Of a DNA stretch of 64,000 nt, positions 8,127 to 17,878 are shown one piece after another. The first letter of the stretch is position 1. Each line of letters opens with the position of its first letter. The position numbers and the translations under genes were made by a program. Source of the stretch: Gallionellales bacterium GWA2_54_124. Lineage in GTDB: Bacteria; Pseudomonadota; Gammaproteobacteria; Burkholderiales; Gallionellaceae. Where the stretch lies: the NCBI GenBank assembly GCA_001801025.1, contig MGWO01000006.1:62001-126000 (forward strand). The letters run 5' to 3'. The notes beneath the pieces are model-generated. The model was given only the letters and a program-made list of their open reading frames with translations, did not search any database and had not been told where the DNA came from.

Positions 8127-9467
8127 GTGACCAACTCATTGTTTGGAAAACCAATGAATGCTGAACAGGGGTATTTGAAAAAGAAATATCGCTGCGCCTC
8201 CAGTGCGCGGCCTTCTGTTGATCAGCTCACCAAAAATACCTATGCGATGGTGTTAGCGGGCGGTCAGGATTGTCGATTGCAACAACTCACCGAATGCTGT
8301 GCCAAGGCTGCCGTGCCCTTCGGCGGAAAATTCCGCATCATCGATTTTGTGCTATCCAACTGCATGAATTCCGGCATTCGTCACATTGGCGTCGCGACAC
8401 AATACCGTTCGCAAAATCTCATCCAGCATATCAAGCGCGGCTGGTCATTTTTAAACGGACACTTCAGCGAATTTGTCGATTTGCTGCCAGCACAGCAGCG
8501 CGTTAGTGCGGGACACGGCTACCGGGGTACCGCGGATGTCTTGTATCAAAATCTCGATATCTTGCGCGCTCAAACGCCTGAGTTCGTGCTGATTTTGTCC
8601 GGTGATCATGTCTATAAAATGGATTACGGCAAACTACTGGCTTTTCACGTCGCAAACCGTGCCGACATGACGATGGCATGCGTCGAGGTGCCGGTCAGTG
8701 GTGCATCAGCCTACGGCGTGCTCGGTGTGGATGAAAATGACAGGGTAGTGGCGTTTTCTGAAAAGCCCTCCCGGCCCGCCGCGTTGCCGGATAATCCGGA
8801 TAGTGCATTGGTTAACATGGGCATCTATATTTTCAATAGCCGGTTTTTGTTTGATCACCTGTTGCGTGATGGAGAGGATCTGCACTCATGCCATGACTTC
8901 GGGAAAAATCTGATTCCGCACATGGTTAAAAATCATGCGGTGTTCGCGCAGAATTTTAAGCACAGTTGTATGGGGCAAAGTGCCGAGCCTTATTGGCGCG
9001 ATGTCGGCTCGATTGACGCGTATTGGGCGGCCAATATTGCATTGACCGATGTGACGCCGGATTTGAATATCTACGACAGACTCTGGCCGATCTGGACACG
9101 GCATGAGCAAACGCCGCCGGCGAAGTTCGTGTTTGACGATGACGGGATGCGCGGGATGGCGATTGATTCGCTGGTGTCGGGTGGCTGTATCGTCAGCGGG
9201 TCGATGGTGCGCCGTTCACTGTTGTTTTATGACGTGCGGGTGGATTGCTACAGCCGCATCGAAGATTCGGTGCTGCTGCCCAACGTGGATATCGGGCGTC
9301 ACGTTGTCTTGAAAAAGGTGATTGTGGAAAAAAACTGTCACATTCCTGATGGATTCTCAGTCGGTGTCGATCAGGAGGAAGATCGCAGGCATTTCTATGT
9401 CAGTCCGGGCGGCGTGACGCTGGTGACTTGTGCTGCGCTGGAAAAAATCGCCCGTGGGCGCGCATAA
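8127..9467 (+). CDS. glgC: Glucose-1-phosphate adenylyltransferase (ADP-glucose pyrophosphorylase) with altered nucleotide loop
   Basis: Family reaction: ATP plus glucose-1-phosphate to ADP-glucose for glycogen. It aligns along its length with E. coli GlgC: FGGKFRIIDF, GTADVLYQNLDI, LSGDHVYKMDY (catalytic Asp), FSEKP (glucose-1-P lysine), EPYWRDVGSIDAYW, and a C-terminal beta-helix. The start may be GTG 8127 (446 residues) or ATG 8154, which has a better upstream GGA. The nucleotide loop, normally GGRGxRL, reads GGQDCRL (residues 45-51). The activator-site Lys-Arg before AKPAV is replaced by Cys-Cys (57-58). K60 of the loop remains. Activity or regulation may therefore differ. No other glg gene is adjacent. 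Confidence 0.88.
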   Translation: MTNSLFGKPMNAEQGYLKKKYRCASSARPSVDQLTKNTYAMVLAGGQDCRLQQLTECCAKAAVPFGGKFRIIDFVLSNCMNSGIRHIGVATQYRSQNLIQHIKRGWSFLNGHFSEFVDLLPAQQRVSAGHGYRGTADVLYQNLDILRAQTPEFVLILSGDHVYKMDYGKLLAFHVANRADMTMACVEVPVSGASAYGVLGVDENDRVVAFSEKPSRPAALPDNPDSALVNMGIYIFNSRFLFDHLLRDGEDLHSCHDFGKNLIPHMVKNHAVFAQNFKHSCMGQSAEPYWRDVGSIDAYWAANIALTDVTPDLNIYDRLWPIWTRHEQTPPAKFVFDDDGMRGMAIDSLVSGGCIVSGSMVRRSLLFYDVRVDCYSRIEDSVLLPNVDIGRHVVLKKVIVEKNCHIPDGFSVGVDQEEDRRHFYVSPGGVTLVTCAALEKIARGRA

Positions 9468-9471
9468 GCTT

Positions 9472-9882
9472 TTATTGAGTGACTTTACCGCGCAAAGTTT
9501 TGATCTCGCCGCGCCGTGTTTTTCCTTCGAGGCGCTTTTTCTTTGAACTTCTGGTGGGTTTGGTCGGGGTGCGCTTTCTGGCCGAAATTCCCGCACTGAT
9601 GATCAGTGTCTGCAGTCGCTCGATCGCATCGGCACGGTTCTTATCCTGAGAGCGAAAGCGTTGCGCCTTGAGGATAATCACGTCGTCGTTGCTGATACGC
9701 CGGTCGGCTAGCTGCCTTAATTTTTCCTTATACTCTTCAGGAAGGGAAGACGCATTGATGTCAAAGCGCAGGTGGATGGCGCTGGATACCTTATTGACGT
9801 TCTGCCCGCCTGCGCCCTGAGCCCTGATCGCATTGAGCTCGATCTCGGTGTCCGGGATTTCGATCTGGGCGTTTATCTGCAT
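9472..9882 (-). CDS. arfB: Alternative ribosome-rescue peptidyl-tRNA hydrolase ArfB
   Basis: Releases peptides from ribosomes stalled without a stop codon. The 136-residue protein has the release-factor loop [12 protein letters not shown] with the catalytic GGQ near residue 26. Its C-terminal tail of about 40 residues is rich in Lys and Arg ([16 protein letters not shown]) and would enter the empty mRNA channel. Length and tail separate it from true release factors. The start overlaps the uvrA 3' end by 10 nt, so it is probably cotranscribed with uvrA. It converges with glgC with only 4 nt between stops. Confidence 0.93.
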   Translation of the reverse strand: MQINAQIEIPDTEIELNAIRAQGAGGQNVNKVSSAIHLRFDINASSLPEEYKEKLRQLADRRISNDDVIILKAQRFRSQDKNRADAIERLQTLIISAGISARKRTPTKPTRSSKKKRLEGKTRRGEIKTLRGKVTQ

Positions 9883-12698
9883 GCAGCTAGTACGGGTTTA
9901 AGATACACACCTGTTACGCTTTTCTTGTTTTTGGCGATGTCCTGCGGTGAGCCCTGAGCGATGATCTGACCGCCGCCACTGCCGCCTTCAGGGCCTAAAT
10001 CAATCACCCAGTCGGCGGTCTTGATGACATCAAGATTGTGCTCGATAACAACCAGTGTATTGCCCTGATCGCGCAGCTTGTGTATCACGCGCAAAAGCTG
10101 CGCGATGTCGTGAAAATGCAGGCCGGTGGTGGGTTCATCCAGAATGTACAGGGTGCGGCCGGTATCGCGCTTGGAAAGTTCCAGCGACAATTTGACGCGC
10201 TGCGCTTCGCCGCCTGACAGTGTCGTGGCCGATTGACCCAGCGTGATGTAGCCTAAGCCGACGTCGAGCAATGTCTGGAGTTTGCGCGCAATGACCGGAA
10301 CCGCCTTGAAAAATTCATGCGCAGTTTCGACCGTCATCTGCAGGATCTGCTGGATGTTTTTGCCCTTGTATTGAATTTCCAGCGTTTCGCGGTTGTAGCG
10401 CTGCCCGTGACAGACATCGCACGGCACATAGATGTCCGGCATGAAGTGCATTTCAACCTTGATCACGCCATCGCCTTGACAGGATTCGCAGCGGCCGCCT
10501 TTGACATTGAACGAGAAGCGCCCCGGGCCGTAGCCGCGTTCGCGTGAAGACGGTACGCCCGCGAACAGATCGCGGATCGGTGTGAACAGCCCGGTATAAG
10601 TGGCAGGATTCGAGCGCGGTGTGCGCCCGATGGGGCTTTGATCGACGTTGATCACCTTGTCAAAAAATTCCAGCCCGGAAATTTCGGCAAACGGCGCCGG
10701 CTCAGTGTTACTGCGATACAGATGCTGCGAGATGGCTGGATACAGCGTGTCGTTGATCAGCGTGGATTTACCCGAGCCTGACACCCCGGTGACGCAGACG
10801 AGCAATCCGACCGGCAGATTCAGCGTGATGTTTTTCAGGTTGTGGCCCGATGCGCCCACGATGCGGAGCATGCGCTCGGGATCGGGCGCCAGGCGTTTGG
10901 AGGGCATCGGGATTTGCAGGCGGCCGGTCAGGTAATCCCCAGTGAGCGATTCGACATTGTTGCAAATCTCTGCCGGCGTACCTTGGGCGACGATCATGCC
11001 GCCGTGTTCACCTGCACCCGGCCCCATATCCACCACGTAGTCGGCATGGCGGATCGCGTCCTCGTCGTGTTCGACTACGATCACGCTGTTGCCCATGTCG
11101 CGCAGCTTATAAAGGGTGGTCAACAGGCGGTCGTTGTCCCGTTGATGCAAGCCGATTGAGGGTTCGTCCAGTACATACATCACGCCCGTTAAGCCTGAGC
11201 CGATTTGCGATGCGAGCCTGATGCGCTGCGCCTCGCCCCCTGAAAGCGTTTCGGCTGAGCGCTCCAGCGTCAGATAATTGAGCCCGACGTTGTTCAAAAA
11301 GGTCAGGCGGGATGCGATCTCATGCGCGATCTTTTCGGCAATGGCGAGTTTTTGCCCACTCAGTTTGAGCGTCTGAAAAAAATGCAGCGAGTCGCTCAGC
11401 GGCAGCGCACTGATCTCGTACAGATTCTTGTCCAGAAAGCGCACATGGCGGGCTTCCAGTCGCAAGCGCGTGCCGTTGCATTCCGTACAGGTGCAACTGT
11501 TCAGATATTTGGACAGCTCTTCCCTGACCGTGGGGGAGTCGGTTTCCTTATAGCGGCGCTCCAGATTATTCACAACGCCTTCGAAGGCATGTTCGCGCAA
11601 CATGGGGCGACCGCGCTCGTTGGTGTACTGAAAGGCGATCTCAACTTTGCCGCTGCCGTACAGCACCGCCTGCTGAATGTGATCGGGCAGGCTTTCGAAA
11701 GACTGTTCCAGATCGAAGTCGTAATGGCGTGCGAGCCCTAAGAGCAGCTGGTAGTAGAACTGGTTGCGCCTGTCCCAGCCTTTGATTGCACCTGAGCTCA
11801 GCGACAGCGAGGGGAGGGTGACGATGCGCTTGGGGTCAAAGAAACTGATCACGCCTAAGCCGTCACATTTCGGGCAGGCACCCATCGGGTTGTTGAACGA
11901 GAATAAGCGCGGTTCGAGTTCAGGCAGCGAATAATTGCAGATCGGGCAGGCGAATTTCGCCGAAAACAGATGCTCGGTGCCGCTATCCATTTCAACCGCA
12001 ACCGCCCGGCCGTCCGCATGGCGCAGCGCGGTCTCGAACGACTCGGCCAGACGCTGCTTGGACTCAACGTTCACCTTTAGTCTGTCGACCACGATTTCGA
12101 CGGTGTGCTTCTTGGTTTTTTGCAAAGCGGGCAGCGCGTCGATCTCGTACACAGTGCCGTTGATGCGCAGCTTGGTAAACCCCTGTGCGCGCAGTTCGTC
12201 GAACATATCCAGTTGCTCGCCCTTGCGATCGACCACCAGCGGTGAGAGGATCATGACACGGGTGCCTTCGGGAAGTTCCAGCACGTGATCGACCATCTGG
12301 CCGACACTTTGCGACTGCAAGACCAGATCGTGCTGCGGACAATACGGATCGCCCGCACGCGCGAACAGCAGGCGCAGATAATCGTGAATTTCTGTGACGG
12401 TCCCGACCGTTGAGCGCGGGTTGTGCGAAGTGGCTTTTTGCTCGATTGCAATCGCAGGCGATAAGCCTTCGATCAGGTCAACATCGGGCTTTTCCATCAG
12501 CTGCAAGAACTGGCGCGCATAGGCGGACAGTGATTCGACGTAGCGGCGCTGGCCCTCTGCATACAGGGTATCGAATGCCAGCGATGATTTTCCCGAGCCC
12601 GACAGGCCTGTAATCACCACCAGTTTGTGGCGAGGCAGGTCGATGTCGATGTTTTTCAGGTTGTGGGTGCGCGCGCCGCGTATCTTGATGCTTTCCAT
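9873..12698 (-). CDS. uvrA: Excinuclease ABC subunit A
   Basis: Damage-recognition ATPase of nucleotide excision repair, working with UvrB (encoded at 36.9 kb) and UvrC. The 941 residues match E. coli UvrA. There are two ABC modules with Walker [10 protein letters not shown] near residue 33 and GVSGSGKST near 640, and signature loops LSGGEAQR in each half. Zinc sites are CPICN with [16 protein letters not shown], and CESCQGDG with CDVCHGQ. The start ATG at 12698 opens [17 protein letters not shown]. arfB overlaps the end. A candidate promoter lies between this gene and yebC. Confidence 0.97.
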   Translation of the reverse strand: MESIKIRGARTHNLKNIDIDLPRHKLVVITGLSGSGKSSLAFDTLYAEGQRRYVESLSAYARQFLQLMEKPDVDLIEGLSPAIAIEQKATSHNPRSTVGTVTEIHDYLRLLFARAGDPYCPQHDLVLQSQSVGQMVDHVLELPEGTRVMILSPLVVDRKGEQLDMFDELRAQGFTKLRINGTVYEIDALPALQKTKKHTVEIVVDRLKVNVESKQRLAESFETALRHADGRAVAVEMDSGTEHLFSAKFACPICNYSLPELEPRLFSFNNPMGACPKCDGLGVISFFDPKRIVTLPSLSLSSGAIKGWDRRNQFYYQLLLGLARHYDFDLEQSFESLPDHIQQAVLYGSGKVEIAFQYTNERGRPMLREHAFEGVVNNLERRYKETDSPTVREELSKYLNSCTCTECNGTRLRLEARHVRFLDKNLYEISALPLSDSLHFFQTLKLSGQKLAIAEKIAHEIASRLTFLNNVGLNYLTLERSAETLSGGEAQRIRLASQIGSGLTGVMYVLDEPSIGLHQRDNDRLLTTLYKLRDMGNSVIVVEHDEDAIRHADYVVDMGPGAGEHGGMIVAQGTPAEICNNVESLTGDYLTGRLQIPMPSKRLAPDPERMLRIVGASGHNLKNITLNLPVGLLVCVTGVSGSGKSTLINDTLYPAISQHLYRSNTEPAPFAEISGLEFFDKVINVDQSPIGRTPRSNPATYTGLFTPIRDLFAGVPSSRERGYGPGRFSFNVKGGRCESCQGDGVIKVEMHFMPDIYVPCDVCHGQRYNRETLEIQYKGKNIQQILQMTVETAHEFFKAVPVIARKLQTLLDVGLGYITLGQSATTLSGGEAQRVKLSLELSKRDTGRTLYILDEPTTGLHFHDIAQLLRVIHKLRDQGNTLVVIEHNLDVIKTADWVIDLGPEGGSGGGQIIAQGSPQDIAKNKKSVTGVYLKPVLAACR

Positions 12699-12718
12699 GA
12701 TGGTCGGAATGTGTGGAG

Positions 12719-12757
12719 TTGACCTGTCAATATACGCGATTTGCGACGCAATCCCAA
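12719..12757 (-). promoter_or_regulatory. Candidate uvrA promoter with palindrome
   Basis: On the minus strand TTGGGA (12752-12757) and TATATT (12729-12734) are 17 bp apart. The perfect palindrome TTGAC-CT-GTCAA (12719-12730) overlaps the end of the -10 element. It may be an operator. It is not a CTGT-N8-ACAG LexA box. Confidence 0.35.
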
Positions 12758-12763
12758 ACGCCG

Positions 12764-13465
12764 TTAGCCTGCCAGCCCCACATAGACATTTTGCACATCG
12801 TCATCCGCGTCGATTGATTCGAGGAACGCCTCGACTTCTTCACGCTCCGCATCGGTGAGTTTCACCGGATTTTTGGCGCGGTAGCCTAACTGGGCTGATT
12901 GCACGGTAAAGCCTTGTTCCGGCAGTGCGCGGCAGACGGCATCCAGATCAGTCAGATCGGTCAGGAACAGCGTTGCACCATCCTCTGCCGGTTCGAAATC
13001 CTGAGCACCGGCTTCGATCGCGGCCAATTCCGCATCGCTGTCAGGCCTCGCAGGCAGTGCTTCGATCATGCCCAGATGATCAAAATCCCATGCCACGGAA
13101 CCCGAGGCACCCAGTTGACCCTTGCGGAACAACACGCGGATGTTAGGGTAGGTCCGGTTAGGGTTGTCTGTCAGGCATTCGACGATGACAGGGACACGAT
13201 GCGGCGCAAATCCCTCGTAGGTCAGGCGCTCCAGACTCATGCCTTCATCGAGCAATCCTGCACCTTTCTTGATGGCGCGCTCTAATGTTTCTTTGGGCAT
13301 CGAGACTTTTTTTGCTTGTTCGACGACCAGTCGCAGACGCGGATTCATGTCGGGGTCGGCACCGGCGCGGGCGGCGACCATGATTTCCTTCGACAGCTTG
13401 CCGAAAATTCGTCCCTTTGCATTTGCTGCGACTTCTTTATGTCTGGCTTTCCACTGTGCGCCCAT
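12764..13465 (-). CDS. yebC: YebC/PmpR-family protein
   Basis: Cytoplasmic protein of 233 residues. Family members act as DNA-binding regulators and, in more recent work, as translation factors for proline-rich stretches. The family opening [20 protein letters not shown] replaces the common MAGHSKW start, typical of a YebC paralogue type. [16 protein letters not shown] and [14 protein letters not shown] follow, and the acidic third domain reads [19 protein letters not shown]. It lies upstream of uvrA with a 65-nt gap containing the putative uvrA promoter. A role beside EF-P in the same region is possible but unproven. Confidence 0.88.
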   Translation of the reverse strand: MGAQWKARHKEVAANAKGRIFGKLSKEIMVAARAGADPDMNPRLRLVVEQAKKVSMPKETLERAIKKGAGLLDEGMSLERLTYEGFAPHRVPVIVECLTDNPNRTYPNIRVLFRKGQLGASGSVAWDFDHLGMIEALPARPDSDAELAAIEAGAQDFEPAEDGATLFLTDLTDLDAVCRALPEQGFTVQSAQLGYRAKNPVKLTDAEREEVEAFLESIDADDDVQNVYVGLAG

Positions 13466-13703
13466 ATGTGCTCTCTATTTATTTAACCTGTCGGGTATCT
13501 AAGAATGGCATGCTTTATCTGCGTGCCTGTCGTGCGGTAACTGTATTAGTCTGCGCCTGTGCGTATTATCCCTGATAAAATAGCCGGCTGGTAAGGCCTG
13601 CCGCACCCGCTTGCAATATTTTCAATCATACCCGGGTGTAAAGGCTCAAATCGGCCGGACTTTATCCGCCATACGGGGCAGTCAAGTAACAGGAGAACGC
13701 GCA

Positions 13704-14621
13704 TTGCAACCCAATAAAAATTCTGCAGACGACTACGGAATTTCAGATGACAAACTGGCAAGTTTCGCCTCATCCATAGAAATACCGGCTTGCCCGCGTG
13801 TCATCGTAGAAATGACACAGGCGCAAAATGCATCCTCTCCGGATATGCGCGAAATCGCGAGGCTCGCGGAGCAGGATCCTGCGATGACGGCCGCGCTGCT
13901 CAAAACGGTCAATTCGCCTTTTTTCGGCTTGCGCGCGAAGATGCTGTCCGTGCAACAGGCGGTGATGTTTCTCGGTATGCGCAATGTGATCAATATCGTC
14001 ACGGCGATCGCTTTGAAAAATGCCGGTGGTGATGTGCACGGCGATGGCGTGCGGTATTTTTGGGATCAGGCCTCGGTGACGGCGGCTTTCGCAGCGGATC
14101 TGGCTAACCGTATTGTGGGGCTCGCGCGCGATGAGGTTTATATTCATGTGCTGTTTCGCGATGCGGCGATTCCTTTGATGATTGCGCACCGGGTTAAATC
14201 AGGCCAGTTAAGTCAGGCGGTGCAGGCTGACAGGCGGCTTTATATGGCACAGGTTGAGATTGAACAGCGCAGCATCGATCACGCCGTGATCGGTTATCAC
14301 TTCACGAAAAAATGGCTGCTGCCTGAACGCACACAGCAATCGGTGCGGATGCATCTGAATATCGAAATGTTTCTGGGCGGTGCGCAGAAGGAAGAGATCG
14401 CTAAATGGGTATCGCTGCAAATCGCCATCGGCTATCTGGCTGAACATATCATGCGCGAGCATTTCGGCCTTCCGCATAGCGAACTGTGGATGACATCGCA
14501 GATCGACGCATTTTTGCGCTATGTCGATATTGGTCGGGCAGAGTTCGATAAAATTACCCTCGAGATGCTGGATGAGAAAAAAGGCAGTTCAATGTTGGAC
14601 GATCTGGTGTCTATGTCCTAG
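13704..14621 (+). CDS. HDOD-domain signalling protein
   Basis: Stand-alone HDOD protein, 305 residues. I choose the TTG at 13704 because AGGAG lies 8 nt upstream; an upstream TTG at 13611 would add 31 residues with no family match. The HDOD core runs from about residue 30 to 230: IPACPRVIVEM, REIARLAEQDPAMTAALLKTVNSPFFG and VQQAVMFLGMRNVINIV. The following helices lack a complete metal-binding HD pattern, as is usual in HDOD. There is no attached GGDEF, EAL or receiver domain. The family is linked to signalling and c-di-GMP networks, but the function here is unknown. A second HDOD gene lies at 58.0 kb. Confidence 0.85.
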   Translation: MQPNKNSADDYGISDDKLASFASSIEIPACPRVIVEMTQAQNASSPDMREIARLAEQDPAMTAALLKTVNSPFFGLRAKMLSVQQAVMFLGMRNVINIVTAIALKNAGGDVHGDGVRYFWDQASVTAAFAADLANRIVGLARDEVYIHVLFRDAAIPLMIAHRVKSGQLSQAVQADRRLYMAQVEIEQRSIDHAVIGYHFTKKWLLPERTQQSVRMHLNIEMFLGGAQKEEIAKWVSLQIAIGYLAEHIMREHFGLPHSELWMTSQIDAFLRYVDIGRAEFDKITLEMLDEKKGSSMLDDLVSMS

Positions 14622-14722
14622 CGCGCCGGGCCGGTATATCCCTGTTGCCGGCGGCGCTTATATTTGTTGGCTGTGAGGCGACCTGCTAAAATGCGATTCT
14701 TTTCAGTCTCCTCAACATACCC

Positions 14723-16102
14723 ATGCAACCTATATCCGAATCAATGACCGCAACCGAGAAACGCGCCAGCTTCGGTTTGGCAGGCATCTACGGGCTGCGC
14801 ATGCTGGGGCTGTTCATCATACTGCCGATTTTTGCGCTGTATGCCGAACAATTGCCGGGTGGCAGCAGCCATCTTCTGATGGGGATTGCGCTGGGTGCGT
14901 ATGGTCTGACGCAGGCGGTATTGCAAATTCCGGCTGGCTGGATGTCCGATCGCTATGGCCGCAAGCCTATCATTTACGCGGGGCTGATCATTTTCGCTAT
15001 CGGCAGCTTCATCGCCGCTTCTGCCGATAATATCTACTGGGTGATTGCCGGTCGCGCGATTCAGGGGGCGGGCGCGATCAATGCCGCCGTGATGGCGCTG
15101 ACTGCCGATCTGACCCGCGAAGAGCATCGCACTAAGGCGATGGCGATGATCGGTATGACGATCGGCATCACTTTTTCGATTTCGCTGATTTTGTCACCGC
15201 TTTTAAACGGCGTGCTGGGCGTGCCGGGCATCTTCGCGATGACGGGTGTGCTGGCCTTGCTGGCAATGGCGATCGTGCGCTTTGTGATCCCGAATCCTGC
15301 CATCACGCGTTTTCACAGCGATACGGAAGCGAATGGCAGCAAATTCGCCGAGGTGCTGAAAAACCCTGAATTGCGCCGTCTGGATTTCGGTATTTTTTCG
15401 CTGCACGCCATTTTGATGTCGGTTTTCATGCAGGTTCCATTCGTGCTGCAAAATGACGGCCTCGAGGCCTCAGCGCACTGGAAGGTGTATCTGCCTGTCA
15501 TGCTGATCGCCTTTGTGCTGATGGTGCCGCCTATCATCGTTGCCGAGACCAAAGGAAAACTCAAACCCGTATTTATCGCGGCGGTAGCCCTGGCGATGGC
15601 AGCCCAGCTGATGCTGATGCTGATGCAGGACAGCCTGTGGGGCGTGGCGGCGGCTTTGCTGATTTTCTTCACCGCGTTTAACGTGCTGGAGGCGACCTTG
15701 CCATCGATGATTTCCAAGATTGCGCCGCTCGCCGCCAAGGGGACGGCGATGGGCGTTTACAGCAGCGTGCAGTTTCTCGGCGCATTTTTTGGGGCGGCCG
15801 TGGGGGGCGCGTTGATGCAGTATGCCGGGCACAATGCGATATTTTTCTTTGCGATCGCTTTGCTGCTGGTCTGGCTGATCGTGGTGTCCGGTATGCAGCC
15901 GCTGGCGGCGGTGCGTACCAAGATGTATCACCTGAATGAAATGAGCGACTCGGAAGGGGCCGCATTACAGCTGCAATTGGCGCAACTGCAGGGGGTGCGC
16001 GAGGTGCTTGTGGTTGCGGCGGAAGGCATGGCCTGCCTCAAAGTCGAGATGCAGGGATTTGATGAGGATGCCGTTGAGCGATTGGTCGCCCCTGCGGTAT
16101 AA
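14723..16102 (+). CDS. yajR: YajR-like MFS transporter with C-terminal YAM domain
   Basis: Inner-membrane major facilitator protein, 459 residues, with about 12 membrane segments. The helix 2-3 loop is GWMSDRYGRKPII and the motif-B region is AGRAIQGAGAINAAVMA. After the last helix near residue 395, a soluble tail of about 65 residues (LQGVREVLVVAAEGMACLKV) resembles the ferredoxin-like YAM domain of E. coli YajR. The substrate is unknown. ATG at 14723 or 14744 could start it. It is convergent with umuC, with one base between stops, and sits in a common betaproteobacterial neighbourhood downstream of uvrA. Confidence 0.85.
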   Translation: MQPISESMTATEKRASFGLAGIYGLRMLGLFIILPIFALYAEQLPGGSSHLLMGIALGAYGLTQAVLQIPAGWMSDRYGRKPIIYAGLIIFAIGSFIAASADNIYWVIAGRAIQGAGAINAAVMALTADLTREEHRTKAMAMIGMTIGITFSISLILSPLLNGVLGVPGIFAMTGVLALLAMAIVRFVIPNPAITRFHSDTEANGSKFAEVLKNPELRRLDFGIFSLHAILMSVFMQVPFVLQNDGLEASAHWKVYLPVMLIAFVLMVPPIIVAETKGKLKPVFIAAVALAMAAQLMLMLMQDSLWGVAAALLIFFTAFNVLEATLPSMISKIAPLAAKGTAMGVYSSVQFLGAFFGAAVGGALMQYAGHNAIFFFAIALLLVWLIVVSGMQPLAAVRTKMYHLNEMSDSEGAALQLQLAQLQGVREVLVVAAEGMACLKVEMQGFDEDAVERLVAPAV

Positions 16103-16103
16103 C

Positions 16104-17384
16104 TTATTTGTTTGGCGCGGCGTGCGCCAGCGCGATGTCACTAAGCTCGGTTGTATAGCGCGGTGATACGTTGCCGCGCTTCATGGCCCAGCTTTTTGTG
16201 ATTCCCTCTCCCAGCAAATGTATGGTGCCGCTCCCCATGCGGCGATTGATCAGGTCGAGTGTGGACATCAGCGTGGCGGATTTTTGTTGCGCTTCGGTGT
16301 CATCGAACAGGGAGTGAGGCCTGTTATCGCATGCAATGATGCCGGACAGGATGATGCCGGCTTTTTGGTAAGCGTAGCCTGTGCGATAAATTTGCCGCAA
16401 TCCTGACAGTGTGGCGTGACATAACGCGCGCGTATCATCGCTGGGCTCTGCCAGGGCTAACGTGAGCCCTGGCTGGTATTGCGGCGCTTTGAGCTGATTC
16501 GGGTTGGTGCGGATGGCAACCTGCACGCAGCAGGCCATCGACTGCTGGCGGCGCAATTTTTCGGCGGCACGGCTGGTGTAGCTGATCACGGCTTCTTCTA
16601 GGTCAGCCAGCTGTGTGACCGGAATAGCGAACGAGCGCGAGCAGATGATTTGTGCGCGCAACGTAGTGTGTTCGTCTAGCGACAGGCACGCGGTGCCGCC
16701 CAGTTCCGCCACGGTTCTCGCAAGGGTGATGCCGAATTCGGCACGGATGCGCTCACCGGGTGCGCATTTGAGTGCCAGTGCCGTGGTGATGCCCATTGCC
16801 TGTAACCGGCTGTGTGTACGCCTGCCGACCCCCCAGACTTCACCGACCTCGATGCGGCTCAGCAGATGGTTTAATTCGTCCTCCGCGAGCGCATTGAAAT
16901 TGCATACGCCGGAGGAGCGTTTTTTGGCGACATGGTTGGCCAGCTTAGCCAGCGTCTTGCTCGAAGCAATGCCTACGCAGACCGGAATGCCGACATGCTG
17001 CTTTACTCTCTGGCGCATCGCTTGAGCGTAGCGGGTGAGTTCGTTTATCCCTGTCACATCGAGGAAACATTCGTCTATCGAATAGATTTCCTGCTCGGGC
17101 GAGAACTGCGCTAGCACCCGCATCACCCGGTTGGAGAGGTCGGCGTACAGCGTGTAATTGGATGACAGCGCGATAATGCCGTGTTGCCTGGCGAGTTCTT
17201 TTAATTTGAACCAGGGGGCGGCCATCGTAATGCCCAGCTTTTTGACCTCCTGCGAACGCGAGACCACGCAGCCATCATTGTTGCTCAGTATCACGACAGG
17301 TTTTCCTTCCAGCGCCGGCTGGAACAGACGTTCGCAGGAGACGTAGAAGTTGTTGCAGTCAACCAGTGCGATTGCGCGCTGCAT
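16104..17384 (-). CDS. umuC: DNA polymerase V catalytic subunit UmuC
   Basis: Y-family translesion polymerase, 426 residues. It opens with AIALVDCNNFYVSCER (first catalytic Asp and the steric-gate region), followed by VVILSNNDGCVVSRS. The second catalytic cluster YSIDECFLDVTG lies near residue 101. The helix-hairpin-helix VGEVWGVGRRTHSRL comes next, and the little-finger domain and the UmuC-specific C-terminus complete the normal length. It follows umuD by 27 nt in a lexA-like/umuD/umuC transcript and should form pol V with cleaved UmuD under RecA-driven SOS. Confidence 0.96.
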   Translation of the reverse strand: MQRAIALVDCNNFYVSCERLFQPALEGKPVVILSNNDGCVVSRSQEVKKLGITMAAPWFKLKELARQHGIIALSSNYTLYADLSNRVMRVLAQFSPEQEIYSIDECFLDVTGINELTRYAQAMRQRVKQHVGIPVCVGIASSKTLAKLANHVAKKRSSGVCNFNALAEDELNHLLSRIEVGEVWGVGRRTHSRLQAMGITTALALKCAPGERIRAEFGITLARTVAELGGTACLSLDEHTTLRAQIICSRSFAIPVTQLADLEEAVISYTSRAAEKLRRQQSMACCVQVAIRTNPNQLKAPQYQPGLTLALAEPSDDTRALCHATLSGLRQIYRTGYAYQKAGIILSGIIACDNRPHSLFDDTEAQQKSATLMSTLDLINRRMGSGTIHLLGEGITKSWAMKRGNVSPRYTTELSDIALAHAAPNK

Positions 17385-17411
17385 ACGGTTAATTTTTTCG
17401 GCTAAACCGGT

Positions 17412-17873
17412 TTAATGCTTGTGTACGTTCCAGCTCACCACGCCCCAGATGGAAAAATCCTGTTCTGGCTGGATGTGCATATCGTCATAGTCAGGGTGTG
17501 CTGCGCGCAGCACGGGGCCATCGCTCGTGTGCAGCAATTGCTTGACGGTAAATTCGCCATCGACCACGGCAATTACTACGCAGCCCGAGGTGGCGGGCAG
17601 TGCGCGGTCGACTACCAGCAGATCGCCGTCGAAGATGCCTAAACCCCGCATCGATTCGCCCGCGACGCGCATGAAAAAGGTCGATTCGCGCCGTCCGATC
17701 AGGTGTTCATCCAGACTGATGCGCTGTTCGACATAATCGTCGGCAGGAGACGGGAAGCCTGCCGGTACGGCGCGGCGCAGCAGGGCGCGCTGGCGATAAA
17801 ATAATTCCTTGTTCGGCGATGTCATAGAGAGCAGAACGGACGGGGCGGTGCGGCGCGATGAATGCAGTTGCAT
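17412..17873 (-). CDS. umuD: UmuD-type self-cleaving subunit of DNA polymerase V
   Basis: Peptidase S24 protein of 153 residues whose RecA-stimulated self-cleavage activates UmuC. The cleavage site is Ala38-Gly39 in VPAGFPSPADDYVEQR, almost identical in context to E. coli UmuD (CGFPSP). The serine nucleophile is S74 (AGESM) and the lysine K111 (GEFTVK). ATG at 17873 has GGAG about 8 nt upstream, inside the end of the preceding gene; ATG 16 codons later is an alternative. The upstream LexA-like gene is only 5 nt away, so the two are cotranscribed. Confidence 0.93.
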   Translation of the reverse strand: MQLHSSRRTAPSVLLSMTSPNKELFYRQRALLRRAVPAGFPSPADDYVEQRISLDEHLIGRRESTFFMRVAGESMRGLGIFDGDLLVVDRALPATSGCVVIAVVDGEFTVKQLLHTSDGPVLRAAHPDYDDMHIQPEQDFSIWGVVSWNVHKH

Positions 17874-17878
17874 GGTGT

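Noticed and set aside
13611..13703. Longer start (TTG 13611) for the first HDOD protein
   Set aside because: The added 31 residues show no family similarity, and AGGAG is placed for the TTG at 13704.
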